DNA from: Planctomycetota bacterium
Lineage (GTDB): Bacteria; Planctomycetota; J058; JAJDCP01
Assembly: GCA_029260765.1 (NCBI GenBank)
Contig: JAJDCP010000011.1
Span: 124,001 to 188,000 of the forward strand
Reading direction: 5' to 3'
Length of the DNA: 64,000 nt
Positions 1 through 8,315 of the stretch are shown here, piece by piece (position 1 is the stretch's first letter; the number at the start of each line of letters is the position of its first letter). Under the pieces are notes generated by a model. It made no database searches, had not been told where the DNA came from, and was given only the letters and a program-made list of their open reading frames with translations. Position numbers and translations under genes: made by a program.

Positions 1-174
1 GTAGAAGGTGCCCCGAGCGATCCCCGCCCGGGCGATGATGTCACTGATCGAGGCTTTGTGGTAGCCGCGCTCGGCGATGATGGCAGTCGCCGCTAGCAGA
101 ATCGAGGCATGCCGCGGGCCACGCGCGGGGGGGTCAGTCGCTTCCACACTTGGGCTTTCCATGCGTTCCAGCAT
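1..174 (-). CDS. TetR/AcrR-family regulator, N-terminal part (cut by window edge)
   Basis: Only the first 58 codons lie in the window; the gene runs off the left edge. The reverse-strand translation starts near MLERMESPSVEA and contains a typical TetR helix-turn-helix: a helix with ILLAATAIIAERGYHKAS, then ISDIIARAGIARGTFY. The IARGTFY segment is the recognition helix signature of the family. A second in-frame ATG at 162 is an alternative start. TetR proteins are cytoplasmic dimeric repressors whose C-terminal domain binds a ligand; that domain is outside the window, so ligand and targets cannot be inferred. It is divergent from the cysteine-cluster gene that follows, with about 130 bp between them, where an autoregulatory operator would be expected but none is obvious. 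Confidence 0.85.
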   Translation of the reverse strand, partial: MLERMESPSVEATDPPARGPRHASILLAATAIIAERGYHKASISDIIARAGIARGTFY

Positions 175-303
175 AGCAGCTGGCAACCAAGCTGCCGTCA
201 GAAGTTCCTGGCAGGGCCGAGACATGCCCGAATCTGTTGACCGGGGAGACTCCCAGACAAGCGGATGGCCGGGTACACTGGCGGAACGACTTGCGAGGTG
301 ACT

Positions 304-1812
304 GTGGTCTTGAAGCCCTTCTGTCCACGTCTGCGGCCTGAGCTCAGGCTGCATCCTCAGCAGCGCTGGCTGCGCGACCCATTGACCCGCTTGGAGCTGG
401 CGCTCGACCCCGGCAGCCTGGCGGTCGTGCAGGCGCTGGATGGGACACGTGGGCCGGCGGAGCTGGCCCAGCAGGCAGGGCTGTCTCGCGGGGCCGTCGA
501 GACTGTTTTGCGGCGCCTGCTGCTGCTTCACCTGCTCGAAGGGGCCGGTCAGGAAACCGTCGAGACCCTGCGGGCCCTGCAAGCGGGCAACCACGAGCTG
601 CCGTTCTCGGTGCTGCGCGAGGGCCGCTTCGCCTGCCAGGGCAGTGGCGCGTGTTGCCGCAGCTATGGGCGTTGTGAGCTCGACGACGACGACCTGGCCA
701 CCATCTCCAGCCTGGACCTTGGCAGTGCCCTTCCCGAGCTGGCAGGCACGCCTTGGTTCGAGGCGCTGCCCACCAGCGGGGGTGTGCGGAAGTTCCTGGC
801 CAGCCGCAATGGTGTCTGTGTATTCCTGCTCGAGAGTGGCTTGTGCGGCCTGCATGCAGCCTTCGGGGAGGCGGTCAAGCCCAAGGTGTGCCGGCTCTAT
901 CCCTACACCGTCCTGCATACGGTCATCGGAGTGAAGGTGTATGACCAGGGCGAATGCGCACGCTTCGCCACCAGTAGCCGCTCGGGCCCACCGGTGAGTG
1001 AAGAGCTCGAGCGCATCCAAGAGCTGGTCGGACCGACCCGGACTCTCTACCATCCGGTGGTGCGGGCAGGCAGCCAGCTCCATTTCGACTTCGGCATCTT
1101 TCTGCGGCTGCAAAAAGAACTGGTCGGCCGGATCGCCCGCGCCCCCCTTACGGCCGTCGCGTGCTTGCTGCAGGCCGCCCGCCTGCAACGCAGCCTGTTC
1201 GACGCGCTGGCGGGCTGCCCCCTCCAGGTCGGACAGCCAGAGAAGCTCGTCCAGACCGTCCTGGCGGCGGACTGCCCAGCTGTGGCCCCCACGAAGGCGG
1301 CGCTGGCAGCTGGGGCTCAGGCCTGCGCTGGGCTGTGTGATCAGTTACGCGAGGTCCTCCACAGCAGCCTGCATGATCCCGAGACTCCCTTGCGACGGGG
1401 CATGCGCGCGCAGATCGAAGGGTCGCTGGAGGTGCTCGCGGCCCTGGGCCAGCGCGCGACCTCCAAGGCGGCTGATGCTCTGCTATCCGGCCCCGAGCTG
1501 CCCTCCGGCCCCAAGCTGCCCTCCGGCCCCGAATTGGATGCACTGTTCCGGATCAGCTTCCGCCAGACCTTGTTCGGAGACTTTGCGATGGTGCAAGAGC
1601 GGCCCCGTGCCGGCCTGTTGCGGCTGGCCTTGGGCTTCCTGCTCAGCCTGCAGGCGATGGCCGGGCGGTCGACGGACCCGCTGCAGCACTTCGATGCAGG
1701 CCACAGCCTTGCCCTGCGCGTATTGCGCCGACACGAGCTCGACGGGGTCTTCGTCGCTTTTGAAGAGCACGTCTGGGACGTGTTTGAGGCGCTTCCCGAG
1801 CTGGTCGCTTGA
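304..1812 (+). CDS. YkgJ-family cysteine-cluster protein (possible Zn/Fe-chelating)
   Basis: The protein of about 500 residues carries a cysteine cluster of the YkgJ/FliB type (PF03692): FAC-x5-CC-x5-C, followed by GVCVFL, GLCGLHAAFGE and KPKVCRLYPY, then a last Cys in DQGECARF. This family binds metal, and some members are flagellin lysine methylases; the function of this protein is unknown. The N-terminus looks like a small winged-helix-like segment (GPAELAQQAGLSRGAVETVLRRLL). Three 18-bp repeats encode (L-x-SGPE/K) units at 1480-1533. The start is uncertain: GTG 304 has GAGGTG five bases upstream and gives an N-terminus similar in length to the paralogue at 24303; GTG 298 and ATG 265 are also in frame. 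The gene converges on the next one with 8 bp between stops. Confidence 0.7.
   Translation: MVLKPFCPRLRPELRLHPQQRWLRDPLTRLELALDPGSLAVVQALDGTRGPAELAQQAGLSRGAVETVLRRLLLLHLLEGAGQETVETLRALQAGNHELPFSVLREGRFACQGSGACCRSYGRCELDDDDLATISSLDLGSALPELAGTPWFEALPTSGGVRKFLASRNGVCVFLLESGLCGLHAAFGEAVKPKVCRLYPYTVLHTVIGVKVYDQGECARFATSSRSGPPVSEELERIQELVGPTRTLYHPVVRAGSQLHFDFGIFLRLQKELVGRIARAPLTAVACLLQAARLQRSLFDALAGCPLQVGQPEKLVQTVLAADCPAVAPTKAALAAGAQACAGLCDQLREVLHSSLHDPETPLRRGMRAQIEGSLEVLAALGQRATSKAADALLSGPELPSGPKLPSGPELDALFRISFRQTLFGDFAMVQERPRAGLLRLALGFLLSLQAMAGRSTDPLQHFDAGHSLALRVLRRHELDGVFVAFEEHVWDVFEALPELVA
1480..1533 (+). repeat. 18-bp tandem repeat, three units, in coding frame
   Basis: Three consecutive 18-bp units, differing at a few positions, encode LLSGPE, LPSGPK and LPSGPE inside the cysteine-cluster protein. 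The unit is a multiple of three, so copy-number change would alter a linker without breaking the frame. Confidence 0.8.
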
Positions 1813-1820
1813 GCGGGGTT

Positions 1821-3047
1821 CTACTCCCCTTCTACTTCCTCGAAGACCACCGTCGCCTTGTCGACCGCCACCCCCATCAAGCCGTCTGCGTTGAGCTCGA
1901 AGGGGCCGAAGCTGTCGCCACCGACCTCAAACATGACCTGCGCGCCGCTGCGCACGGCGCGGAAGACGTAGTCTTTTTGCACCGGCAGGGGCTCGTCGAG
2001 CAGAAACTCCCAGCTGCCTGCCCGCAGGCGCTGGACCTTGAGACGGCCATTGGAGGTCGCGAACCCCACCGTCCAGTCGTCAGCGGTGTAGTCGAGCAAC
2101 AGACCCACGCGCCAGAACTCACCGGCCGGCTGGCTCACCCGCGCCTGCACCTGCTGGAGAGGCGTCTTGAAGGCACAGAAGCTGACCTCTTCGGCGCTAC
2201 CCTGCAGGCGTCCGTCCCCCAGATCCTCCCACAGGTTGAAGACATGCAGCATCGGCTGTTGCTCTTCCTGCAACCACTCGAGGAAAGCAGCCTGGAGGGC
2301 CTCGGGCGGCCCGAGAGCGTCGGCGAAGGCGCCCGGTCCTCCGCCCGCATCGAGTTGTTTGGCCAGCTTCCCGAAGCGCTTGCGAAGCCTGCCCTTCTTG
2401 ACCGTATGAAGAAATCGCACCACCGCCCAGTACTCGGCGTAGCCGTAGTCATTGCCCGCAACCAATGCGGCCAATGAAGGCTCGCCGTCGGCCAGGCTCT
2501 CGAGCGCAGACGCCGCGCTATCCTTCAGTGTGACTCTTGGTAGCACAGCAAGCTCGAGCTGCTGGCCATCCCAGGTGTGGTGGGCCAGATACTCGGCCAG
2601 CCCCTCGACATACCAACTCTGGGGTATGTGCCTGTTGTTCGCGCGTGCGAGGTAGTGAAACTGATGGCAGGCTTCGTGGATCAACAGCTGACGCGAGTAG
2701 TACGGGGTCGGTTGCCGGAAGAGATAGATCGTTCGGTTCTCCGGCCAATAATACCCCCCTGCCCCTCTCGGAACCCCGACATTGTCCGCTCGCATCGCCT
2801 CCGCCCAGCTCTCTTCGTTGGCCAGGAACTCGACCATCAACCTCTCGCGCTTGCGCAGGCGCGGCTTGGCACCGAAGTAGTCTGCAAACTGTTCCCAGGC
2901 CGCCTCCAGAACCTCGCCATAGGCCTCGGCTTCGGCTTGTGGCCCTTCGTAACTCAGCGCATAGTGTTCGGTCTCGACCTGCGCGAGCTGTTGGGCCTGG
3001 AGGCTCCCCAAGAGCAGGCAGACGCCCGCCAGAAATCTGTAGCGCAT
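1821..3047 (-). CDS. exported HExxH metalloprotease-like protein (peptidase MA-like)
   Basis: The product is a 408-residue protein with a signal peptide (MRYRFLAGVCLLLGSLQAQ). A zinc-protease motif LLIHEACHQFHYL gives H124-E125 and H128, followed about 20 residues later by WYVEGLAEYLA, whose Glu (about 149) would be the third ligand; this arrangement is that of the gluzincin/peptidase-MA-like fold. The C-terminal half (about 230-408) has no recognised motif but looks beta-rich and could be a lectin-like jelly roll (LLDYTADDWTVGFATSNGRLKVQRL). ATG 3047 is chosen because AGGAG lies upstream and the signal peptide starts there; a longer reading frame upstream has neither. It follows the PATAN-TPR gene on the same strand by 74 bp. 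Substrate is unknown. Confidence 0.75.
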   Translation of the reverse strand: MRYRFLAGVCLLLGSLQAQQLAQVETEHYALSYEGPQAEAEAYGEVLEAAWEQFADYFGAKPRLRKRERLMVEFLANEESWAEAMRADNVGVPRGAGGYYWPENRTIYLFRQPTPYYSRQLLIHEACHQFHYLARANNRHIPQSWYVEGLAEYLAHHTWDGQQLELAVLPRVTLKDSAASALESLADGEPSLAALVAGNDYGYAEYWAVVRFLHTVKKGRLRKRFGKLAKQLDAGGGPGAFADALGPPEALQAAFLEWLQEEQQPMLHVFNLWEDLGDGRLQGSAEEVSFCAFKTPLQQVQARVSQPAGEFWRVGLLLDYTADDWTVGFATSNGRLKVQRLRAGSWEFLLDEPLPVQKDYVFRAVRSGAQVMFEVGGDSFGPFELNADGLMGVAVDKATVVFEEVEGE

Positions 3048-3121
3048 TCCGCTTCTCCTCAGATCGAGGCTTCGCACAGGGTAGCATTCCGGTGGACCGA
3101 GTGGGATCACAGCCTTCGGCA

Positions 3122-5200
3122 CTAGCGCCCGGCACGCCGATGCAGCTCGCGCTCTTCTTCGCGCAGGTGGGGAATCATCGGATCGAGCTTGCGGGCGGAC
3201 TCGAGGTGCCAGCGGGCCTCGTCGTAGCGCCCCACGCGGCTGCAGATGCCCGCGATGTCCAAGACCTTCTGCGCCGCCAGGCTCAGCTCCCCACGGCTGC
3301 GGTGGATATCGGCCAGGCCTTTGTGGGCCTCGAGGTCGAACGGCTGCTCTTCGAGCAACTTCAGCAGGAAGCCTTCGGCCGCCGACGGCCGGTCACGGTC
3401 GAGGCTGCTCTGGGCCAGCTGCCGCATCACTCTCGACTGCAGCTCGCGGTCGCCCCGCCAACTCGCCACCCGCGCCAACGACAAGCCGATGACCTCGTCT
3501 CCAGGCAACATCTTGAAGAGCTTGGTCAGGCGCTCGAAGGTCCCATCCTTGACCGCCGTCTCGGTGTCCTCCAGGTTCGGCTTGAGCGTCTCCCACGCGG
3601 CCACGGGATTGGCATCTTCGAGCTGTGCATCGATCAGCAGGTCGCGCACCGCGGCGTTGTTGGGTTGCTGCTTCAAGAGCCGGGAGTACATCTGGATCAG
3701 CTCGTCGCCGCTGACACCGATCACACCGGTATCCTTCAGGTCGTGCTCGAGCCGCTTGTAGTCGTTGATGGCGCGCTCGATCTCGCCCTTCTGGGTGAGC
3801 AGCGAGGCGCGTTGCAGGCGCGCGGTCACATGCCCGTTGTCGACCTCGAGAATCCGCGAGTAGATCTCGACAGCCTTGTCGAGCTCACTGTTGCTGCAAT
3901 GCCTCTCGGCCAACTGCTCGAGGTAGGTGACCGCCTTGTGCGGCTCGTCCTGGCCGGCGAAGAAGTCCGCCAACATCAGCAGCGGTCGCTCGTCTTTGGG
4001 GTCGAGCTTGATCAGGTACTCGAGGGCCCAACGCTGATCGCCATCGGCCTCGGCCTCTTGGCTCGCGTCCACCATCCGCCAGAGTGCCTTGATCAGATTC
4101 TCTAGCTGGCGCATCTCGTGAAACAGCAAAACCAGGTCACGATGCGAGGACATGTCCTGCGGGCGCAGCCGGATGGCGCGCTCGAGGTGCGCGACGGCCC
4201 GGTTCGGCTCTTCAGACTTCTTCTTGAGCTCGGCGAGCTCGCGGTAACGCCGCGCCGCCTCTTCGGCCTTGCCGGAAAGCTCGCAGGCCCGAGCCGCCAT
4301 TTCCGCGACCTCTGAACCGATATCGACCTGGGCCTCGAGACGCTCGAAGACGCGCAGGGCTTTGACGTAGTGCCCCGAACGTTCATTACGGGCGAAGACC
4401 TCGAGCAGCTCTTTGGGTCCCAGGGGCACGATCTTGTGGTCTTCGAGCAGATCGACCACCGCGCGCAGCACCTCATTGCGGGTGGCACGCGCCTCGAGGC
4501 ACAGCTCTTCGACAGTGCGGTTGCCATCACATAGCTGCATCAGCTCGGCCTCGAGCCCTTCTTCGCCTACCGCCTGGGGCAAGGGCACCAGCACATCAGC
4601 CTCGTCGGGGAGACGATCCTTGAGCTGCTCCATCTCGTCTTCACGCCGGGCTGCGTCCATCAGCAGGCTGAGCGGCCCGATCTCGACCGTATCGAGCAGC
4701 TCGCTGGGGTCGAACGCACTGGAGGCAGGCTCGTCCGGAGAAAAGCTGATCTCAGGCGCATCGGCGTTCATGCAGTCGATCAGCTCTTCCATCGCCAGGT
4801 AGCGGGCGGCTTTGTTGAGCTCATTGGGGGTGATGACGTTGCGCTCGAGCCAGCTCTGTTTCAAGCTCTTCTTGGTGTTGAGGTTGATGCCCTCAAAGGT
4901 GCTCGACTCGATCAAGCCGAGCTTGTAGAGCGCGTGGGCCGTCGAGCGCGTCGAAGCGGAGTTCTTGACCGCCTTGATCACCCCGTTCTCAACCAGGACG
5001 CGCACCGTGGCGCCCGGCTCTAGAGACACGTACAGAATGCCGCTGCGCCGCGAGGCGGCCAACATCTGCATGGTCTCAGCCAGATCGAGAAGTCCCGCTT
5101 TCAGTCGGCCCTTCGACTCGACAGGGGGATCTTTGACCACCTGTTGCACGTCGATCGGAGCTGTCGGGAAACGGTTGCTCGCAGAGGAGTCGTGTGCCAT
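3122..5200 (-). CDS. DUF4388/PATAN-domain protein with TPR repeats
   Basis: The 692-residue cytoplasmic protein starts (about 25-170) with a PATAN-like DUF4388 domain: GLLDLAETMQMLAASRRSGILYVS, then VENGVIKAV and HALYKLGLIESSTFE. This is the family found with response regulators and gliding/signalling proteins in Myxococcota and relatives. A winged-helix-like second part follows (LMQLCDGNRTVEELCLEARATRNEVLRAVVDLLEDHKIV). From about residue 270 the sequence is TPR-like helical repeats (e.g. GHYVKALRVFERLEAQ, PHKAVTYLEQLAERH, YDEARWHLESARKLDPM). ATG 5200 is preferred for its GAGGCAGGT ribosome site. It probably acts as a scaffold; no partner is evident. It is divergent from rnhA with an 88-bp gap. 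Confidence 0.8.
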   Translation of the reverse strand: MAHDSSASNRFPTAPIDVQQVVKDPPVESKGRLKAGLLDLAETMQMLAASRRSGILYVSLEPGATVRVLVENGVIKAVKNSASTRSTAHALYKLGLIESSTFEGINLNTKKSLKQSWLERNVITPNELNKAARYLAMEELIDCMNADAPEISFSPDEPASSAFDPSELLDTVEIGPLSLLMDAARREDEMEQLKDRLPDEADVLVPLPQAVGEEGLEAELMQLCDGNRTVEELCLEARATRNEVLRAVVDLLEDHKIVPLGPKELLEVFARNERSGHYVKALRVFERLEAQVDIGSEVAEMAARACELSGKAEEAARRYRELAELKKKSEEPNRAVAHLERAIRLRPQDMSSHRDLVLLFHEMRQLENLIKALWRMVDASQEAEADGDQRWALEYLIKLDPKDERPLLMLADFFAGQDEPHKAVTYLEQLAERHCSNSELDKAVEIYSRILEVDNGHVTARLQRASLLTQKGEIERAINDYKRLEHDLKDTGVIGVSGDELIQMYSRLLKQQPNNAAVRDLLIDAQLEDANPVAAWETLKPNLEDTETAVKDGTFERLTKLFKMLPGDEVIGLSLARVASWRGDRELQSRVMRQLAQSSLDRDRPSAAEGFLLKLLEEQPFDLEAHKGLADIHRSRGELSLAAQKVLDIAGICSRVGRYDEARWHLESARKLDPMIPHLREEERELHRRAGR

Positions 5201-5288
5201 ACCTGCCTCGACCAGGGACGGAGCGCGGTCTTGCACCAGAGCGACGCGGCAGGTCTAATGCCGGCGCCCCAAGCTCCGTAGAGGATTC

Positions 5289-6017
5289 ATGAAAGCAGCT
5301 TACCTGATTTTTACCGATGGCGCCTGCAGTGGCAACCCCGGGACCGGAGGATGGGCCGCACGCATAGAGTATCAGCACCAGGACAGTGTGGTCGAGCTGG
5401 GCGGACCTGCGCCCAAGACGACCAACAACCGCATGGAGATGACTGCCGCGCTCGAGGCGTTGCGGTTCGTGGCCGCCAGCGCCCCGGGCGACGTCGACCT
5501 GTACACCGACAGCAGCTATGTCATCAAGGGCGTCACCTCCTGGGTGAAGGGCTGGAAGCGCCGGGGTTGGCGCACGGCCAAGGGCACCCCCGTGCTCAAT
5601 CAAGACCTGTGGGAGGCTCTGGACGCCGTCAACCAGGAGCTCGGGGTGCAATGGCTGCACGTGCCCGGCCACGCAGGCCACGCCGGCAACGAGCGGGTCG
5701 ACAGCATCGCGCAGGCCTACTCCAAGGGTCGCGAACCCGAGCTGCTCGCCGGCCCCCTGGCCAAAGAAGACCGCTGCCCGCGGCCTACAATCAATGCAGC
5801 GAGCAAGAAGAAAAAGAAGAGCAAGAGCGGCGGCAAAGCCTGGGGTTACCTGGCTCTGGTGCAGGGTGAGCTCCGGCTCTTCAAGGCCTGGCCGGCCTGC
5901 CAGAATTTCGTCTCTGGACGCTCGGGAGCCCGCTTCAAGAAGGTCGCTTCGGAGATCGAGGCGCAGAGCCTGGCGCGCGCCTGGGGTGGTAACTGGAGCG
6001 CGTTGCAGCGGGGTTGA
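5289..6017 (+). CDS. rnhA: Ribonuclease HI with C-terminal hybrid-binding (viroplasmin-like) domain
   Basis: It cleaves the RNA strand of RNA-DNA hybrids. Residues 1-150 form the RNase H fold with the four acidic active-site residues visible: D10 (FTDGACSGNPG), E50 (RMEMTAALEAL), D74 (LYTDSSYV) and D138 (ERVDSIA). A Lys-rich linker (KKKKKSKSGG, about 172-182) leads to a C-terminal domain (about 186-242) with YLALVQGELRLFKAWPAC, VSGRSGARFKK. That resembles the eukaryotic RNase H1 hybrid-binding domain, but it sits at the C-terminus instead of the N-terminus. The last 144 bp of the gene region are repeated at 7311-7454. Confidence 0.92.
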   Translation: MKAAYLIFTDGACSGNPGTGGWAARIEYQHQDSVVELGGPAPKTTNNRMEMTAALEALRFVAASAPGDVDLYTDSSYVIKGVTSWVKGWKRRGWRTAKGTPVLNQDLWEALDAVNQELGVQWLHVPGHAGHAGNERVDSIAQAYSKGREPELLAGPLAKEDRCPRPTINAASKKKKKSKSGGKAWGYLALVQGELRLFKAWPACQNFVSGRSGARFKKVASEIEAQSLARAWGGNWSALQRG

Positions 6018-6022
6018 TTTGC
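5879..6022 (+). repeat. 144-bp direct repeat, copy 1 (3' end of rnhA)
   Basis: This stretch covers the last 46 codons and stop of rnhA plus five bases. It matches 7311-7454 without gaps, at a constant offset of 1432 bp, with five substitutions (5930, 5945, 5975, 5987, 5990). All five fall on third codon positions and are synonymous. Confidence 0.95.
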
Positions 6023-6232
6023 TCACAGGGTTTCGGGTAAGCCTGCATTCCTCAGCGGTTCAACGACCACCTCAGGTTGATGGGGCCGGTCGCGAACTCA
6101 CGCTGAGATCAACAACTTGGCTGCTGCTGACCAACCTCAGCCTGCCTTGACATGCCTTGTGGGATCTGTGGACCGGCCGCAATCGTCCACAAACGGGCTA
6201 TTGTGGCAGGGGGAGCTAAAGGGGACCGACAG

Positions 6233-7126
6233 TTACGGCAGGTCGTCGACGAATTGCAGACCCGCGGGCAAACTGAGCGAGTCGTTAGAAAACGCCAGGA
6301 AACAAGATCGGGTGCCATTGGAGCTGGAGGACCCAGCTACGAAAATAGCGGTGGCGGTCGAATTGGCAGGGACGGTGAGCGTCAAGTTGTGCAAGACATT
6401 GGGTCCGAAGTCCGATCCTCCGCTATCCCAGTTGCTGCCGTTGAGGGAGACGCTGGCCCGCTCACCCCAACCTCCGTACGCGGTCGCGAAGAAGCTCACC
6501 GTCCAGTCGATCGGGCTACCGGTGGTGTTCTCAATCCTGAAGAGGGCACCGGCGTGTTTGGAATTGGTCGAGGACTGGGAGTACCATTCGTCAGCCCAGA
6601 TCGTCGCGTTCGCGTTGGCGTAGCCCTTCTTGTTGAAGAGGGTGCCGAGCACTTGTAGATCTGAGCTCATTTGGGATGCACGGGCACCGCCATCCCCCCA
6701 GTTCGAAGGAAAGACCCCACCAAAGAGCGAGTTGTTGTTGTTGCCATACCAAACACCGTGCGACTGGCCATAGCTCGACCACACCGCCCAGCGATAGGTG
6801 GCATCGGATCCCCCGCCGCCGCTCGCGGCTTGCAAATCGGCGACCGCAAGTTCCAGGTCGTCGATCGCGGTCTGCTGAGCGACGTCCGTCGTGTTGACGT
6901 TGGTGTCGATCTGGCCGAAGTTGTTCTGGATCCCGGTCTCGTTGGTGTTGACCGCATCTGCGAGGACGGTGAAGTTGGCGTTGACCGCAGCGGCGCTGGC
7001 GGCCTCGCCGGCCACGAATGTATTCGGCAAGCTGACGGTACCTTGCAACCATGTGGGAATGATCAAGAGAGCGCCCACCATGAGGGCGAGCTGTGGCCAA
7101 CTGAGACGGACCGTGCCGGGACGCAT
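6233..7126 (-). CDS. exported fibre-like protein of unknown function
   Basis: The product has 297 residues. An N-terminal hydrophobic segment (PQLALMVGALLIIPTWLQ) acts as signal or anchor. It is followed by SLPNTFVAGEAASAAAVNANFTVLADAV, a motif common in exported tail-fibre-like proteins, and then by a short coiled coil rich in Asn/Thr/Gln to about residue 105. The rest, after a Gly linker (SGGGGSD), is a Ser/Asn/Gly-rich beta domain (e.g. GWGERASVSLNGSNWDSGG) that I do not recognise. ATG 7126 is preceded by GAAGGGGAA; this start is preferred over an in-frame one 75 bp upstream. It lies between the two copies of the rnhA 3' end and is antisense to rnhA, so it looks like inserted DNA. Confidence 0.75.
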   Translation of the reverse strand: MRPGTVRLSWPQLALMVGALLIIPTWLQGTVSLPNTFVAGEAASAAAVNANFTVLADAVNTNETGIQNNFGQIDTNVNTTDVAQQTAIDDLELAVADLQAASGGGGSDATYRWAVWSSYGQSHGVWYGNNNNSLFGGVFPSNWGDGGARASQMSSDLQVLGTLFNKKGYANANATIWADEWYSQSSTNSKHAGALFRIENTTGSPIDWTVSFFATAYGGWGERASVSLNGSNWDSGGSDFGPNVLHNLTLTVPANSTATAIFVAGSSSSNGTRSCFLAFSNDSLSLPAGLQFVDDLP

Positions 7127-7310
7127 GATTTCCCCTTCATTCAAGAACCTTGCTGTGACGTCTCTGCAATTCCAAAGCGCTCTTGCAGACGCACATTCCA
7201 AGGGTCTTGGGTAAATATTTGACGTGCCTCAAATTTTACCTCTGACAACGACTGAAGGCAAGCTCCTCCCCAAACACTGGAGTCGGTTGACCCAGATAGC
7301 TACACCCGGT

Positions 7311-7449
7311 CTTCAAGGCCTGGCCGGCCTGCCAGAATTTCGTCTCTGGACGCTCGGGAGCGCGCTTCAAGAAGGTGGCTTCGGAGATCGAGGCGCAGAG
7401 CCTGGCACGCGCCTGGGGCGGCAACTGGAGCGCGTTGCAGCGGGGTTGA
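7311..7449 (+). pseudogene. rnhA 3'-end fragment (second copy)
   Basis: The fragment encodes the last 46 residues of RNase HI, from FKAWPACQNF to ALQRG and stop, without the catalytic domain. The protein sequence is identical to the intact gene although five bases differ, all at synonymous sites. No start or ribosome site precedes it, so it is probably a remnant. Direct-repeat copy 2 continues to 7454. Confidence 0.85.
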
Positions 7450-7454
7450 TTTGC
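7311..7454 (+). repeat. 144-bp direct repeat, copy 2
   Basis: Gap-free partner of 5879-6022. The two copies bracket about 1.29 kb holding the fibre-like gene. Sequence beyond both ends of the repeat differs completely between copies. Confidence 0.95.
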
Positions 7455-7492
7455 GCGCCTGGTTCAACCGGATCGGCAAGGTTGACCCGCGC

Positions 7493-8293
7493 CTACTTCA
7501 ACCGGATCGAAGCAGTCATCCGCGCGTCTTCTGTGCCCGCCTCGTCATCGACGACCACACTCTCACGGCGTAGCTCAGCGTACCACGGCTGGCCATCCTG
7601 CCAACGCAACGTGGTACGCACCACCGGCGCGGCCGGGGCAGCGTAGCTCCAGCAGAATTCGCAGGCTCCGCCGGCATCGCGCAGCTCTTGCTGGCAGGTG
7701 AAGCCGTCGACCACGAAGTCTTCGGCTTCTTCGCTGGGCTCGAAGACCGCGTTCAATTGCGGGAAGTCAAACAACCAACCCAGCTCGGTGAAGGGATCGA
7801 AGACCGGATCGCTCTCCGGCGCGCTGAGCTGGCTCGCCAAGACTGTTCCGTTGTCTTCTTCCTCCGCAGCCTCGTCGTCCGCAGCTTTCGGCTCGGGCGG
7901 CCGCAGGGCGCAGACCTCAAGCAGGCGGACGCGATTGGCGGGCGGCTCCTCGTCGCTATCCTCGACCACGGCGGTTTCGCTGCCATCGGCGGGCTCCACC
8001 CGTTCGCGCAGCAGATTCAAACGGTAGGCGCTACCCGAGAAAGGACTGTCGACCGAAGTGCAGATCAGGTTGAGCGCAACCTCTCCCACACCGGCGGGGG
8101 ATTCGGGTGCTGCCACCACGTCGACGCGCCAGGCCGACTCCACCACTTCCTCTTTCGTGTCCCGCCATTCTTTGGGGGCCTTGGGGTGGTCGAAGACCGG
8201 CACGCGGAAGCGCCCATACAGTTGGTGCATCAGGTCGGCCTCGAGCTCGAAGCTCTGGCCTCTGCTCCAGACGGGCAGCTCGAAGCTAGCCAT
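7493..8293 (-). CDS. hypothetical protein, partner of the 668-residue protein
   Basis: The 266-residue product starts MASFELPVWSRGQSFELEAD after a GAGAGGAC ribosome site. It has no signal peptide or membrane segment. The middle is strongly acidic (EPKAADDEAAEEEDNG), and the C-terminal third has CQQE, GACEFCWSY and RTTLRWQDGQPWYAELRRESV, suggesting a beta-sheet domain with a possible CxxC metal site. I do not recognise the family. It follows the 668-residue gene by 22 bp on the same strand, so the two are almost certainly co-transcribed. By position it could be an immunity protein, chaperone or accessory subunit; this is inference only. Confidence 0.6.
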   Translation of the reverse strand: MASFELPVWSRGQSFELEADLMHQLYGRFRVPVFDHPKAPKEWRDTKEEVVESAWRVDVVAAPESPAGVGEVALNLICTSVDSPFSGSAYRLNLLRERVEPADGSETAVVEDSDEEPPANRVRLLEVCALRPPEPKAADDEAAEEEDNGTVLASQLSAPESDPVFDPFTELGWLFDFPQLNAVFEPSEEAEDFVVDGFTCQQELRDAGGACEFCWSYAAPAAPVVRTTLRWQDGQPWYAELRRESVVVDDEAGTEDARMTASIRLK

Positions 8294-8315
8294 GCAATGT
8301 CCTCTCGTCGGGGTT

